A DNA stretch of 14,580 bases from Bacteroidales bacterium UBA1204 (GCA_002310075.1 DBXU01000172.1:1477-16056); one strand, 5' to 3'. Counted from the first letter of the stretch, positions 7,092-14,580 are shown. A program made the numbers and translations. The notes: generated by a model from the letters alone, not told the origin.

Positions 7092-7650
7092 ATTGTCTGA
7101 TCTTTTTGAATTTTTCTTCGTTATAAAACTTAATGGATTTGATGTTACCTTCGGCAATCACTTCAGAGGGCATGATGCTGTTGTCGATGAACAGGAAGTA
7201 GTCAACGACGGGGCAGTAAAGATGAAACAAGTTCTTGATGCCTGCTCTGTAGCGTCTGCGGATGATACTGTCGTCCACATGATGACCGCCGTGCTTCACT
7301 CGCTCTGCCACGCGCTGGATGGCCAGGTCGGGGCTCTGCAGCCAGAAGTAGATGAGGCTGGCTTTATAGCCTTCCTGACGGGCTTTGTTGATGAGGGCGT
7401 GGTAGGATTTGGCGGCCAAGGTGGTTTCGATGGCAAAGTCTTCTTTGTCATTGATAAGTTTTTTGATGCGCGACAACATCAGACGACCTGCGGCGACCTT
7501 GGCACCGTCAGGGTTGAGCGGCGACAAGCCCTTGGCAATCTCGTCGCAGTTGACAAACTCCTTGCACTGCAACGTCTCGGGCAACACGGTCAAAGAAGCC
7601 GTTGTTTTTCCTGCTCCATTACAACCTGATATGATATACAGATTCGGCAT
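7057..7650 (-). CDS. Zeta-toxin-like P-loop kinase
   Basis: 197 residues from ATG at 7650. The frame continues upstream to 7797, but that stretch contains the predicted promoter and is not conserved-looking, whereas MPNLYIISGCNGAGKTT is the usual N-terminus of this family. Motifs: Walker A GCNGAGKTT (9-17), FVNCDEIAKGLSPLNPD (32-48) with Asp36 as the probable catalytic base, FAIETTL (72-78), YFWLQSPDLAIQRVAERVKHGG (101-122, lid region) and IIRRRYRAGIKNLF (129-142). Classical zeta toxins phosphorylate UDP-N-acetylglucosamine and poison peptidoglycan synthesis; many chromosomal relatives, including this compact type, have no proven substrate, so toxicity is inference. The gene is followed by the overlapping 66-codon gene and preceded by a promoter box and a tandem 10-bp repeat. 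Base composition matches the flanks, not the AT-rich island. Confidence 0.85.
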   Translation of the reverse strand: MPNLYIISGCNGAGKTTASLTVLPETLQCKEFVNCDEIAKGLSPLNPDGAKVAAGRLMLSRIKKLINDKEDFAIETTLAAKSYHALINKARQEGYKASLIYFWLQSPDLAIQRVAERVKHGGHHVDDSIIRRRYRAGIKNLFHLYCPVVDYFLFIDNSIMPSEVIAEGNIKSIKFYNEEKFKKIRQYDNSNSECQEE

Positions 7651-7705
7651 CAAAAAATAAATTTCTCTCGTTTTGTTTCTGCCAATAGTATGCCAGAACA
7701 CGCCG

Positions 7706-7734
7706 CAAAAATACAAAAATTGTGAATATGTCAA
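7706..7734 (-). promoter_or_regulatory. Putative promoter of the zeta-like kinase pair
   Basis: Minus-strand TATTTTTG (7713-7706) fits the TAnnTTTG -7 box, with GTTG (7735-7732) about 18 bases upstream as a -33 candidate. This lies 56 bases before the chosen ATG at 7650, which supports that start over 7797. Confidence 0.45.
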
Positions 7735-7753
7735 CACTTTTCCACACTTTTCC
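7734..7753. repeat. Tandem 10-bp repeat next to kinase promoter
   Basis: ACACTTTTCC occurs twice head-to-tail (7734-7743 and 7744-7753), exactly one helical turn apart, touching the predicted -33 element of the kinase promoter. Such phasing suits a regulator binding two sites on one DNA face, as in autoregulated toxin-antitoxin operons, but binding is only inferred. Confidence 0.45.
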
Positions 7754-7862
7754 ACGATATTTTTTTGTTGGAAAATCGCTAATCTCTTGAAAAACAAACA
7801 AATCGATCTCCTGACAAAAACTGAGGCGGTTTTCTCGAAAAGTTGTATTTTTACAGCCTAAA

Positions 7863-8420
7863 ATGATTAGGATGAAAATAAGGAATCTGTCATTGTTGCT
7901 TCTGCTTTCTTTGGTGATCGTTTCCTGTATGGGAAAAGTGGAATATCCTATCGAGCCAAGGATCGCTTATGAAGGTTTTACGTATCTGTTCAATGCCGAC
8001 AGCACTTTCAGCGGAGAAGGCATCATAGCCTTTTCCTATACCGATGGTGACGGTGACCTTGGCCTTGACGATAGTGATACACTACCGCCTTTCGGTTTTC
8101 ACGATGCCCATTATTACAACATGATCATCGACTATATGAAATATGTCGATGGTGAGTTCGTCAAGACACCCCTCTTAAGTTGGAATGTGCAGACCCAGTC
8201 CTATGATACGGTTTCATTCGATGCCCGATTCAAGCGACTTCGTGATTCTGATGAACCGAAAGCCATATCAGGACGAATGTTAAATACAGTTCCGGTGCAA
8301 AATCCATTCTCCCCGAACGACACCATCAAGTTTGAAATACATATTCTCGATCGCGCCTTGCATGAGAGTAACGTGATCCAAACTGACCCGATTTTCACCA
8401 ACCCTATCTTGAAGAATTAA
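7863..8420 (+). CDS. Lipoprotein of unknown function, first gene of M1 peptidase operon
   Basis: 185 residues; ATG at 7863, with an alternative in-frame ATG at 7872 (MKIRNLSL) giving an equally good signal. Lipoprotein signal: hydrophobic LLLLLSLVIVSC with acylated Cys22, so anchored in the inner or outer membrane. The mature part contains FSYTDGDGDLGLDDSD (57-72), an Asp/Gly-rich calcium-binding-like loop common in Bacteroidota lipoproteins, then DAHYYNMIIDYM, and ends with IHILDRALHESNVIQTDPI. No enzyme motif. The next gene starts 11 bases downstream, so it is probably co-transcribed with the secreted peptidase. TATTTTTA at 7846-7853 is a near-match to the -7 box. Confidence 0.8.
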   Translation: MIRMKIRNLSLLLLLSLVIVSCMGKVEYPIEPRIAYEGFTYLFNADSTFSGEGIIAFSYTDGDGDLGLDDSDTLPPFGFHDAHYYNMIIDYMKYVDGEFVKTPLLSWNVQTQSYDTVSFDARFKRLRDSDEPKAISGRMLNTVPVQNPFSPNDTIKFEIHILDRALHESNVIQTDPIFTNPILKN

Positions 8421-8431
8421 TACTTATAAAT

Positions 8432-10747
8432 ATGAAACGTCTTTTCTTATTCTTGGTAGTATTGCTGGCCTTTGCCACTGCACAAGCACAAACCGCAGGT
8501 GAAGGTATTAATGTGACGCACTATGAAATCCATGTTTGGGATTTCGACTTCGCCAACTGCACGTTGCAGGGCGAGACCTTCATCGATTTCACCACCACTG
8601 CGAGCATAAATGCCGTTGTGTTGGAGCTGAAAAGCCTTACCGTTACCGATGTGGCCTCCGATTTATACGGTGTGGATAGCTTTGGTCAGGAGGGCGACTT
8701 TTTGACCGTCACCTTCGACGAACCGATTGGAGCAGGCGTGAGTGTCACCCTCGACGTGCGCTATGGCGGCTCCCCCTTCAGCGAGACATGGGGCGGTGTG
8801 GAATGGTGGCGTCCTACTCCTAATAGCATCCCTGATCGTGTCTACAATCTCGGCGTGGGCTTCGACAGTCAGCCACACAATTTGGGTAAGACTTGGTTTC
8901 CTTGTGTAGATAACTTCACCGACAAGGCTACCTACGATGTCTTTGTCACCACGACCAATGACAAGAAGGCCATCTGCGGCGGTAACTTCGTAGAGACCAC
9001 CGACAATGGTAATGGCACCTCCACCTGGCATTGGAATACACCTCAGGAGATTGCCACCTACCACATCTCGTTTGCCGTGGGTGATTATGAGCTTTGGGAG
9101 GATGTCTATCATGGCATCGAGCGCGATATTCCCATCACAGTATATGCCAAACCAGGACAGATCAATAGCGTTCCAGCTTCGATGGTGCATATCAAGGAGA
9201 TTGCTGCTTTTTTTGAAGAGAGTATGGGCGCCTATCCGTTCAACCGTATCGGTTATGTGGTCACGGAAAAAGGTTGCATGGAACACACCGACAACATCGC
9301 CATCGTGCCCAGTGTCGTGAACGGCACGACCGACAACGAGGAATACATAGCCCACGAGCTTTCGCACATGTGGTCGGGCAATTTGGTGACTTGCGCCGAG
9401 GCGGGCGACATGTGGCTCAATGAGGGTTTTGCCCAGTTCTGGGGCGCGTTTTATGAGTCTGCGGTGTATGGAGAAGGACATTTTCAAAACACCATCTCGA
9501 ATAAGGTCAATACCATCAATGCTTGGTGCAACAATCCTAACAACTGGATGCCTCTTAACAATATGCCGCTTGACATGACTTATAACACCAATGCCATTTA
9601 TGAACGAGGTGCCGTCATCGTCAACACGTTGATGAACTACATGGGGCGTGAGAACTTCCTCTCTGCCATGCGCCAGTATTTCCAGCAATATGCCTATCAA
9701 ACTGCCACTTCGGAACTACTATGCGATGCTTTGACCCAGTATTCCGGCATTGATATGCATGGATTCTTCGACACCTACGTCTATGCTAGCGGTATGCCCC
9801 ATCTCTATGCTGTCATCGAATCGATTACACCGATGGGCAGTCAATACGAGGTGACACTCCATCTGAGCTACCAGCACATTGGCGACACGCATATCGGACA
9901 AAACAACAGGTACGACGTCACTTTTATCGGCCCTGATTTCCAGTTGGTCACCGAACAAGTCAATTGGGATGGCTTGCATAGTGATGTGACCCTTACGCTT
10001 GATTTCGAACCTGTCGGCATGGTCAACGACTTCAATAATAGCTGGCTCGATGGCAAGACCCAGAAAAACTTGATGTTGAGATCAACTGCGCAGCAAAATT
10101 TCGCTTACTTTACTGCCAAGGCCAACTCCATTACGGATTCGGTTTTTGTTAGCGTGGAAAACCATTTTATCGAGCCTTATGATGATCCTTTAGTGCCTTA
10201 TCTTACCCTTTCAACCAAGCATTTCTGGACCATTAATCGTTATGATTTCGGCGAGGCTGAGGTGGAGGGCTGGTTCGACTTCTCTAAAAACAACGATGGA
10301 GACATCATTCAAACCCAAAACGACTCGGCCACGTTGCTCTATCGCCGCAATGCTTCTGAAGCATGGCACGAGATTCCATACACACTTTATCCGGGCAGCT
10401 CATGGAAACAAGGTCGTTTTATGGTTGATAATCTCCTTTCGGGAGAGTATGTTGTCGCGTCTTGGGACAAGGAAGCTCTAGGAGTCGAAGAAGTGTTTGT
10501 GGAAGAACAAAAGATGCGTGTATATCCCAATCCTGCAGATAGGCAAGTGAATCTCCATTGGGCGAAAGCCTCTGATGGCATGGTGTTATTATATGATATG
10601 AAAGGGAATCTGCTTAAGCAGGAGGAGTATTCAGGCACAGACCATGTCGTACTTGTTGTGGAAGGTTTGGCATCAGGCAGTTATATCATCAAGCGCATCG
10701 ACAAGGGAGGCGCGGCTGTTGAATCGGAAACAATCATCATAAAATAA
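8432..10747 (+). CDS. Secreted M1-family metallopeptidase with type IX secretion sorting domain
   Basis: 771 residues. Zinc-dependent aminopeptidase-like enzyme. Signal peptide 1-20 (MKRLFLFLVVLLAFATAQAQ). An M1 N-terminal beta domain (about 24-235) is followed by the catalytic domain: GCMEH (281-285) in place of GxMEN, HELSH (308-312) and NEGFAQFW (330-337), where His308, His312 and Glu331 form the HExxH-X18-E zinc site with Glu309 as base. Tyr390 in AIYERGA is the likely transition-state Tyr. Residues 455-680 are beta-rich. The end (about 693-771) is a Por/type A sorting domain: KMRVYPNPADRQVNLHW, LYDMKGNLLKQ, LASGSYIIKR. This routes the protein across the outer membrane through T9SS to the surface or medium. 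It sits between two lipoprotein genes with 11- and 6-base gaps. The His in the exopeptidase motif may alter N-terminus recognition. Confidence 0.95.
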   Translation: MKRLFLFLVVLLAFATAQAQTAGEGINVTHYEIHVWDFDFANCTLQGETFIDFTTTASINAVVLELKSLTVTDVASDLYGVDSFGQEGDFLTVTFDEPIGAGVSVTLDVRYGGSPFSETWGGVEWWRPTPNSIPDRVYNLGVGFDSQPHNLGKTWFPCVDNFTDKATYDVFVTTTNDKKAICGGNFVETTDNGNGTSTWHWNTPQEIATYHISFAVGDYELWEDVYHGIERDIPITVYAKPGQINSVPASMVHIKEIAAFFEESMGAYPFNRIGYVVTEKGCMEHTDNIAIVPSVVNGTTDNEEYIAHELSHMWSGNLVTCAEAGDMWLNEGFAQFWGAFYESAVYGEGHFQNTISNKVNTINAWCNNPNNWMPLNNMPLDMTYNTNAIYERGAVIVNTLMNYMGRENFLSAMRQYFQQYAYQTATSELLCDALTQYSGIDMHGFFDTYVYASGMPHLYAVIESITPMGSQYEVTLHLSYQHIGDTHIGQNNRYDVTFIGPDFQLVTEQVNWDGLHSDVTLTLDFEPVGMVNDFNNSWLDGKTQKNLMLRSTAQQNFAYFTAKANSITDSVFVSVENHFIEPYDDPLVPYLTLSTKHFWTINRYDFGEAEVEGWFDFSKNNDGDIIQTQNDSATLLYRRNASEAWHEIPYTLYPGSSWKQGRFMVDNLLSGEYVVASWDKEALGVEEVFVEEQKMRVYPNPADRQVNLHWAKASDGMVLLYDMKGNLLKQEEYSGTDHVVLVVEGLASGSYIIKRIDKGGAAVESETIIIK

Positions 10748-10753
10748 AGAATC

Positions 10754-11290
10754 ATGAAAAAAACCTTTCAATTGTGCGTGTTGCTTTTTATGGTGGCAAC
10801 ACTTTTGAGCTCTTGCAAAGAAGATAAGAAAGAGTGGAGTTATATGTATGGCTATAATAGGGAAGATGTGTTGGGCAACTATACATTTTCCAATATTCCT
10901 AAGGCATTTGATGGATTGGAGGAAAACGTCTACTGTCATATTTGCGATTCTGCCATGGTTAGCATTACCAGCTCAGGGGAGAAAAGCATTTTGTTCGAGT
11001 TGAACAGCCCTTCGGATAACGTGTTTAGAGTTTTTAACGGGCTTCCTTCGCTTACGCCTAATGACTTTATGATCGATATGTTGGGTAGTTGGACATCTCT
11101 TTCCAGCAGCCGTTTGAGAAGGAACTCTGTAACTGCCTATGTCTATAAGAACGACAAGGACGATCGACGTTTGAGTGGCTTTGTAGCGGAGAACTATTGG
11201 AAAGTCATCACTTACCCTGACTCTGACGACAAAGATACGATCTTTGATTACAGCATCAAGTATCATTTTGATGTAGTCAGAGACAGGTAA
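10754..11290 (+). CDS. Lipoprotein of unknown function, last gene of M1 peptidase operon
   Basis: 178 residues starting 6 bases after the peptidase stop. Signal peptide with lipobox LLSSC, acylated Cys21, followed by KEDKKEW, a charged stretch reminiscent of the lipoprotein export signals that send Bacteroidota lipoproteins to the cell surface (inference). The mature part is beta-rich by eye (VLGNYTFSNI, AMVSITSSGEKSILFEL, TAYVYKNDKDDRRLSGFVAENYWKVITYP) and ends in IKYHFDVVRDR; it resembles small Bacteroidota lipocalin/calycin-like lipoproteins, though I cannot name a family. The stop TAA at 11288-11290 directly abuts the stop of the convergent kinase gene. Confidence 0.78.
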   Translation: MKKTFQLCVLLFMVATLLSSCKEDKKEWSYMYGYNREDVLGNYTFSNIPKAFDGLEENVYCHICDSAMVSITSSGEKSILFELNSPSDNVFRVFNGLPSLTPNDFMIDMLGSWTSLSSSRLRRNSVTAYVYKNDKDDRRLSGFVAENYWKVITYPDSDDKDTIFDYSIKYHFDVVRDR

Positions 11291-12799
11291 TTATTTCTTC
11301 AGTGTGATGCGGAAAGTGGTGCCTTGTCCTACCACCGATGACTTTACGGCAATTTTTCCTTTGTGGTAGTCTTCGATGATACGTTTGGCTAATGAAAGAC
11401 CAAGACCCCAGCCACGTTTCTTACTTGTGAATCCAGGGTTGAACACCTGCTTGAGTTGTGATTTTGGGATGCCTTTACCCGTATCACTCAAGTCAATATG
11501 GACATGGTCGCCATCATCAATGAGGTCGAGGGTGATTTTACCATGGTCGCCCATGGCATCGACAGCATTTTTAGTTAGGTTCTCAAGCACCCAACGGAAT
11601 AGCGAAGGGATCAAAGGCATCGTCAGTTCTCCCTCTGGCAGGTTGATTTCAAACTCAAACTTCTTGGAGAACCGTTTCTGCAAGTAGTCCATCGTGTCTT
11701 GGATAAGGTAAACCATGTCGGTGGGCTCAGGCACTGGCACAGAACCGATCTTCGAGAAACGGTCTGTGACAATTTGGAGGCGCTCAATGTCCTTTTCCAT
11801 CTCATGAGTGCCTGCAAAAGGTTCTTCTTGCATTTTCAGTAGTTCAATCCAACCCATAAGCGAGGAAAGAGGCGTGCCTAGTTGGTGTGCGGTTTCCTTG
11901 GCCATACCAGCCCATACCTGATTCTGCTCCGAACGGCGGGCATAGCTGAAAAGGAGATAAGCGATCAGTAGGAATAGAGCAAATACAACAAACTGGATGA
12001 CGGGGTAGTAGCGCATCTGTTGCACCAAGTCAGTGGTGCGGTAGAAGATGCTGGCCTTGCCCTTGTTCATGAACTCAATCTGAAGAGGGTCGTTCTCGTC
12101 ACGCATGATGGCAAGTTGCTGTTTTACGTAGTTTGTGTCTTGCATCAATAGTGAATCGAGATTGCCGAAACTTAGAATTTGTGTCTGGTCTTCGTTGGTC
12201 ACGATGACAGGTACGCCCATCGAATTGAGAGTGATTTCTTCCATGAAATGGTCTGACATGTCTTCCAAGACGGCCTTTAAGTCGGTGTAGATACGCGACT
12301 CGTTGTAGTAAAGCCATTGCACGGTTCCGTAGCCAGGATCTATCTTGATTGGGGGGAATTTGGAATATGCTTGTTGCATCTCTGAGTCGAAGGTGGTTTT
12401 CCCTTCCTGCTCGGATGGCAGGTTGGCTTTCGACATGATGTTGCCTTCGCTGTCGGTGAGGATCAATGGAATGCTGATATTCTTACGTATGATGTCCAGA
12501 TAGACCGCGGTATTCTCATTGGTAGAGATGTCAATGACACGACGGTAGGCATTAGCCAATAGTTCGACACGCAGCTGCTCCTGCTCGCTCACCTTGTTGA
12601 AGAACTCTTCAGTGGACTTCATCATCACGGCGTGCTGTTCCATGGCAGCAGCCCACATCCTTACCTGTTTGACTTCTTGCTCGGCAATGGATTTCACTAG
12701 GTGGTTGGTGTACCATAACGATACACCTATAATGAGAAGGGCAATGACAGCCAAAGCCCATTTCCATCGCTTTTTGTTCGTATATAGGTTCGTTTTCAT
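11291..12799 (-). CDS. Membrane sensor histidine kinase
   Basis: 502 residues. Two membrane segments (about 14-32 and 266-286) enclose a periplasmic sensor region of about 230 residues with a coiled-coil start (KSIAEQEVKQVRMWAAAMEQHA) and a PAS/Cache-like part (IPLILTDSEGNIMSKANLP, GVPVIVTNEDQTQILSFG). There is no obvious HAMP; the second segment runs almost directly into the H box AKETAHQLGTPLSSLMGWIELL (300-321), with phosphoacceptor His305. The ATPase domain has N box ENLTKNAVDAM (406-416), G1 DTGKGIP (439-445) and G2 GWGLGLSLAKRI (463-474). All key residues are present, so it should be active. No response regulator is visible in the window. It starts 30 bases after rpoN on the same strand, suggesting co-transcription; the partner could be a distant NtrC-type activator, but that is inference. 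Confidence 0.94.
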   Translation of the reverse strand: MKTNLYTNKKRWKWALAVIALLIIGVSLWYTNHLVKSIAEQEVKQVRMWAAAMEQHAVMMKSTEEFFNKVSEQEQLRVELLANAYRRVIDISTNENTAVYLDIIRKNISIPLILTDSEGNIMSKANLPSEQEGKTTFDSEMQQAYSKFPPIKIDPGYGTVQWLYYNESRIYTDLKAVLEDMSDHFMEEITLNSMGVPVIVTNEDQTQILSFGNLDSLLMQDTNYVKQQLAIMRDENDPLQIEFMNKGKASIFYRTTDLVQQMRYYPVIQFVVFALFLLIAYLLFSYARRSEQNQVWAGMAKETAHQLGTPLSSLMGWIELLKMQEEPFAGTHEMEKDIERLQIVTDRFSKIGSVPVPEPTDMVYLIQDTMDYLQKRFSKKFEFEINLPEGELTMPLIPSLFRWVLENLTKNAVDAMGDHGKITLDLIDDGDHVHIDLSDTGKGIPKSQLKQVFNPGFTSKKRGWGLGLSLAKRIIEDYHKGKIAVKSSVVGQGTTFRITLKK

Positions 12800-12829
12800 A
12801 AAGTGAAAAACGAATTTTTTGCTATAATA

Positions 12830-14320
12830 TTATATCTTTTTCCGCATCCTCGCGACAGGAATTCCCAGCTGTTCCCTGTATTTCGCCACGGTTCGGCGAG
12901 CGATAGGATATCCTTTGTCTTTGAGGATAATCATCAGTTCCTCGTCGGTCATGGGTTTGGTTTTGTCTTCCGACTCGATGCAATCTTTCAAGATTTTCTT
13001 GATTTCGCGGGTTGATACTTCCTCGCCTTCATCGTTGGTGATTCCTTCACTGAAGAAGTACTTCAGGAGGAAGGTGCCATAGGGGGTTTGTACATATTTG
13101 CTGTTGGCCACGCGAGAGATGGTGGATATGTCGAGCCCTACCTTGTCGGCCACATCTTTCAAGATCATAGGCTTGAGCTTGGTTTCGTCGCCTGTCAAGA
13201 AATACTCTTGTTGTATGTCGATGATGGCTTTCATGGTGATGTAGAGCGTGTTTTGCCGCTGGCTAATGGCGTCGATGAACCATTTGGCGGCATCAATCTT
13301 TTGCTTTACAAACTGCATGGCCTCTTGTTTGCCTCGAGAATCTTTCTCACGAGAAAACTCTTCCAGCATTGACATGTAATTCTTGCTGATGCGGAGCTCT
13401 GGGGTGTTGCGTCCGTCAAGTGATAATTCTACCTTGTCATCCCTGATGGTCACAAAGAAATCTGGAGTGATGTAATGAATGCTCTTTAGCCCTGCACTCG
13501 AAGCGTCAACGGGTTTTGGATTGAGTTTTAGAATTTGGTCCAGGGCATTTTTAAGGTCCCGATTAGTAGCTCCTGTTTTTTTTGCGATCTTGCTGTAATG
13601 CTTTTTGCTGAATTCATCAAAACAGTCTTTGATGATGGTGATGGGAAGGCCCAAGTCAAGGAAAGGGTTTTCCTCCTGCATTTTGTTGAGCTGGATGAGC
13701 AGACATTCCTGAAGATCCCTGGCGCCGATGCCCGGTGGGTCAAATTCTTGGATGATTTTTAAAACGTCAGCAACTTCTTCTTCGCTGGCTTCTATATTCA
13801 TCGTAAACAGGAGGTCGTCTACAATGTTAGGAATGGGACGACTCAAATAACCGTTGTCATCAAGATTACCAATAATATACTCTCCAATGCTAAGTTGTTT
13901 GTCAGTCAAATCGTGGTAGGAGAGTTGTTGGTTGAGATAATCTTGAAAGCTTTCCTCGTTGACGACAGGAGCTTCATAGTTGTCGTCGTCACTGCTATAG
14001 TTGTTGGCTTGGGTGCGGTAAGAATAATCATCTAGGTCTTCGTCCTGGAGGTAATCATTAATATCGAATTCTTCCTCCTTGTCGAAGTTGGTTTCTTCGT
14101 CGTTGTAGTCATCATTCTCACTTTCATCGGTGTCAACGGGTTGCTCATCCTCATACTCATTCTCGTAAGTGTCCTCTAAGGCGGGATTGGCTTCGATTTC
14201 TTCCTTGATTCGCTGCTCGAGTTCGATTAATGGCAGTTGCAAAAGCTTCATCAGCTGAATCTGCTGAGGGGAGAGCTTTGTCTCCATTCGCTGGGTTTGA
14301 GTCAATCGTTGGTTGTTCAT
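12830..14320 (-). CDS. rpoN: RNA polymerase sigma-54 factor
   Basis: 496 residues, normal length. Region I: Gln/Leu-rich activator-responding N-terminus RLTQTQRMETKLSPQQIQLMKLLQLPLIELEQRIKEEIEANPAL (5-48). Region II (about 49-120) is strikingly acidic, with long Asp/Glu/Asn/Tyr runs, as is usual in Bacteroidota but more extended than in proteobacteria. Core-binding region about 123-260 with YIIGNLDDNGYL (148-159) and FDPPGIGARDLQECLL (193-208). DNA-binding part: ITPDFFV, then HTH LKDVADKVGLDISTISRVANSKYVQTPYGTFLLKYFFSEG (387-426), and the diagnostic RpoN box ARRTVAKYRE (474-483). Directs RNA polymerase to -24/-12 promoters and needs an AAA+ activator. Starts 77 bases after asnS, with an inverted repeat in the gap, and is followed by the histidine kinase after 30 bases. 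Confidence 0.97.
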   Translation of the reverse strand: MNNQRLTQTQRMETKLSPQQIQLMKLLQLPLIELEQRIKEEIEANPALEDTYENEYEDEQPVDTDESENDDYNDEETNFDKEEEFDINDYLQDEDLDDYSYRTQANNYSSDDDNYEAPVVNEESFQDYLNQQLSYHDLTDKQLSIGEYIIGNLDDNGYLSRPIPNIVDDLLFTMNIEASEEEVADVLKIIQEFDPPGIGARDLQECLLIQLNKMQEENPFLDLGLPITIIKDCFDEFSKKHYSKIAKKTGATNRDLKNALDQILKLNPKPVDASSAGLKSIHYITPDFFVTIRDDKVELSLDGRNTPELRISKNYMSMLEEFSREKDSRGKQEAMQFVKQKIDAAKWFIDAISQRQNTLYITMKAIIDIQQEYFLTGDETKLKPMILKDVADKVGLDISTISRVANSKYVQTPYGTFLLKYFFSEGITNDEGEEVSTREIKKILKDCIESEDKTKPMTDEELMIILKDKGYPIARRTVAKYREQLGIPVARMRKKI

Positions 14321-14329
14321 TTAGTTAGA

Positions 14330-14390
14330 AGTTTGGAGTTAGGAGTTAGGAGTTTGCCTATATATTCAACACTACAAACTCCTAACTCCT
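14330..14390. repeat. Heptamer repeats and 16-bp inverted repeat between asnS and rpoN
   Basis: A 7-base unit AGTT(A/T)GG is repeated three times from 14330 to 14350 with a partial fourth copy. AGGAGTTAGGAGTTTG (14341-14356) is exactly complementary to CAAACTCCTAACTCCT (14375-14390), leaving an 18-base AT-rich loop. The stem could form in the asnS-rpoN transcript. There is no T run after it, so it is more likely a repeat element or an RNA stability/processing stem than a classic terminator. Confidence 0.75.
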
Positions 14391-14397
14391 CACTCGG

Positions 14398-14580
14398 TTA
14401 ATACAAGCAGTTCTTAGGTGTACGCGGGAAGGGGATGACGTCGCGGATGTTGGTCATTCCGGTGATGAAGAGCAACAGACGTTCGAAGCCGAGGCCATAG
14501 CCGGAATGCGGCACCGAGCCGAAGCGGCGGCTGTCGAGGTACCAGTCCATGGAGGCCTCGGGGATACCGACCTCATGCAT
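14398..14580 (-). CDS. asnS: Asparaginyl-tRNA synthetase, C-terminal end (5' part outside window)
   Basis: Only the last 60 residues are visible; the frame runs off the window, and the Met at the edge is internal. Class II aaRS motif 3 is clear: [15 protein letters not shown] (27-41) with the conserved Arg34, preceded by [15 protein letters not shown] and followed by [19 protein letters not shown], the characteristic AsnRS/AspRS terminus. The [12 protein letters not shown] ending with a Cys near the terminus points to AsnRS. Charges tRNA-Asn in the cytoplasm. First visible gene of the asnS-rpoN-kinase series. Confidence 0.95.
   Translation of the reverse strand: MHEVGIPEASMDWYLDSRRFGSVPHSGYGLGFERLLLFITGMTNIRDVIPFPRTPKNCLY

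Noticed and set aside
6940..7629. Plus-strand frame opposite the zeta-like kinase
   Set aside because: Antisense shadow; the minus strand has Walker A and other kinase motifs.
7651..7797. N-terminal extension of the zeta-like kinase to 7797
   Set aside because: Contains the predicted promoter, lacks family similarity, and MPNLYIISGCNGAGKTT is the typical start.
8663..9700. Long open frame on the minus strand inside the M1 peptidase gene
   Set aside because: Shadow of the real gene; no family motifs, and the plus-strand frame has all M1 motifs and a sorting domain.
11218..11250. AAAGAT-ACG-ATCTTT hairpin near the end of the last lipoprotein gene as a terminator
   Set aside because: AT-only style stem inside coding sequence, without a following T run.
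11329..11369. CTACCAC/GTGGTAG inverted repeat as terminator of the lipoprotein-peptidase operon
   Set aside because: 27-base loop, no T run after it, and it lies in the kinase coding sequence.
12806..12820. AAAAATTCGTTTTT hairpin (minus strand) between rpoN and the kinase as a terminator
   Set aside because: Stem is only A-T pairs and probably too weak; close gene spacing favours read-through.

Overview
The window looks like a piece of a Bacteroidota chromosome, most likely order Bacteroidales. The pointers are a Bacteroidota-type LeuRS, a GH29 fucosidase, several Sec and lipoprotein signals, a type IX secretion (Por) sorting domain on an M1 peptidase, RpoN, and promoter-like TAnnTTTG boxes. 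No tRNA, rRNA, CRISPR array, insertion sequence or integrase was seen.

Layout. (1) 1-1305 (+): 3' part of leuS, with an extra domain of about 115 residues upstream of KMSKS that resembles a DUF559/Vsr-type endonuclease fold. (2) 1306-2709 (-): exported alpha-L-fucosidase; its stop abuts the leuS stop, and a terminator hairpin for leuS lies inside the fucosidase coding sequence. (3) About 2850-6350: an AT-rich island with a tight three-gene cassette on +: a DUF262 protein, an AAA/ABC-type ATPase with a DUF3696-like tail (ATGA overlap), and a 265-residue protein whose C-terminus aligns with the ribonuclease domain of colicin E3. An exported orphan protein (-) lies beyond it. (4) 6891-7650 (-): a zeta-toxin-like kinase and an overlapping 66-codon gene. 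(5) 7863-11290 (+): lipoprotein, M1 metallopeptidase with T9SS tail, lipoprotein, as an apparent operon. (6) 14580-11291 (-): asnS end, rpoN and a membrane sensor histidine kinase, probably co-transcribed.

How the parts work together. The housekeeping flanks (leuS; asnS-rpoN-kinase) bracket accessory genes. The most notable item is the 3068-6169 cassette. Its architecture (DUF262 sensor/NTPase, ATPase, putative rRNA-cleaving effector, no separate immunity gene) suggests an abortive-infection type defence system. The second notable item is the endonuclease-like insert in LeuRS. The zeta-like kinase with its small partner is a possible toxin-antitoxin unit. The 7863-11290 operon probably builds a surface or secreted peptidase module. 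Homology statements come from reading motifs by eye; no database search was possible.
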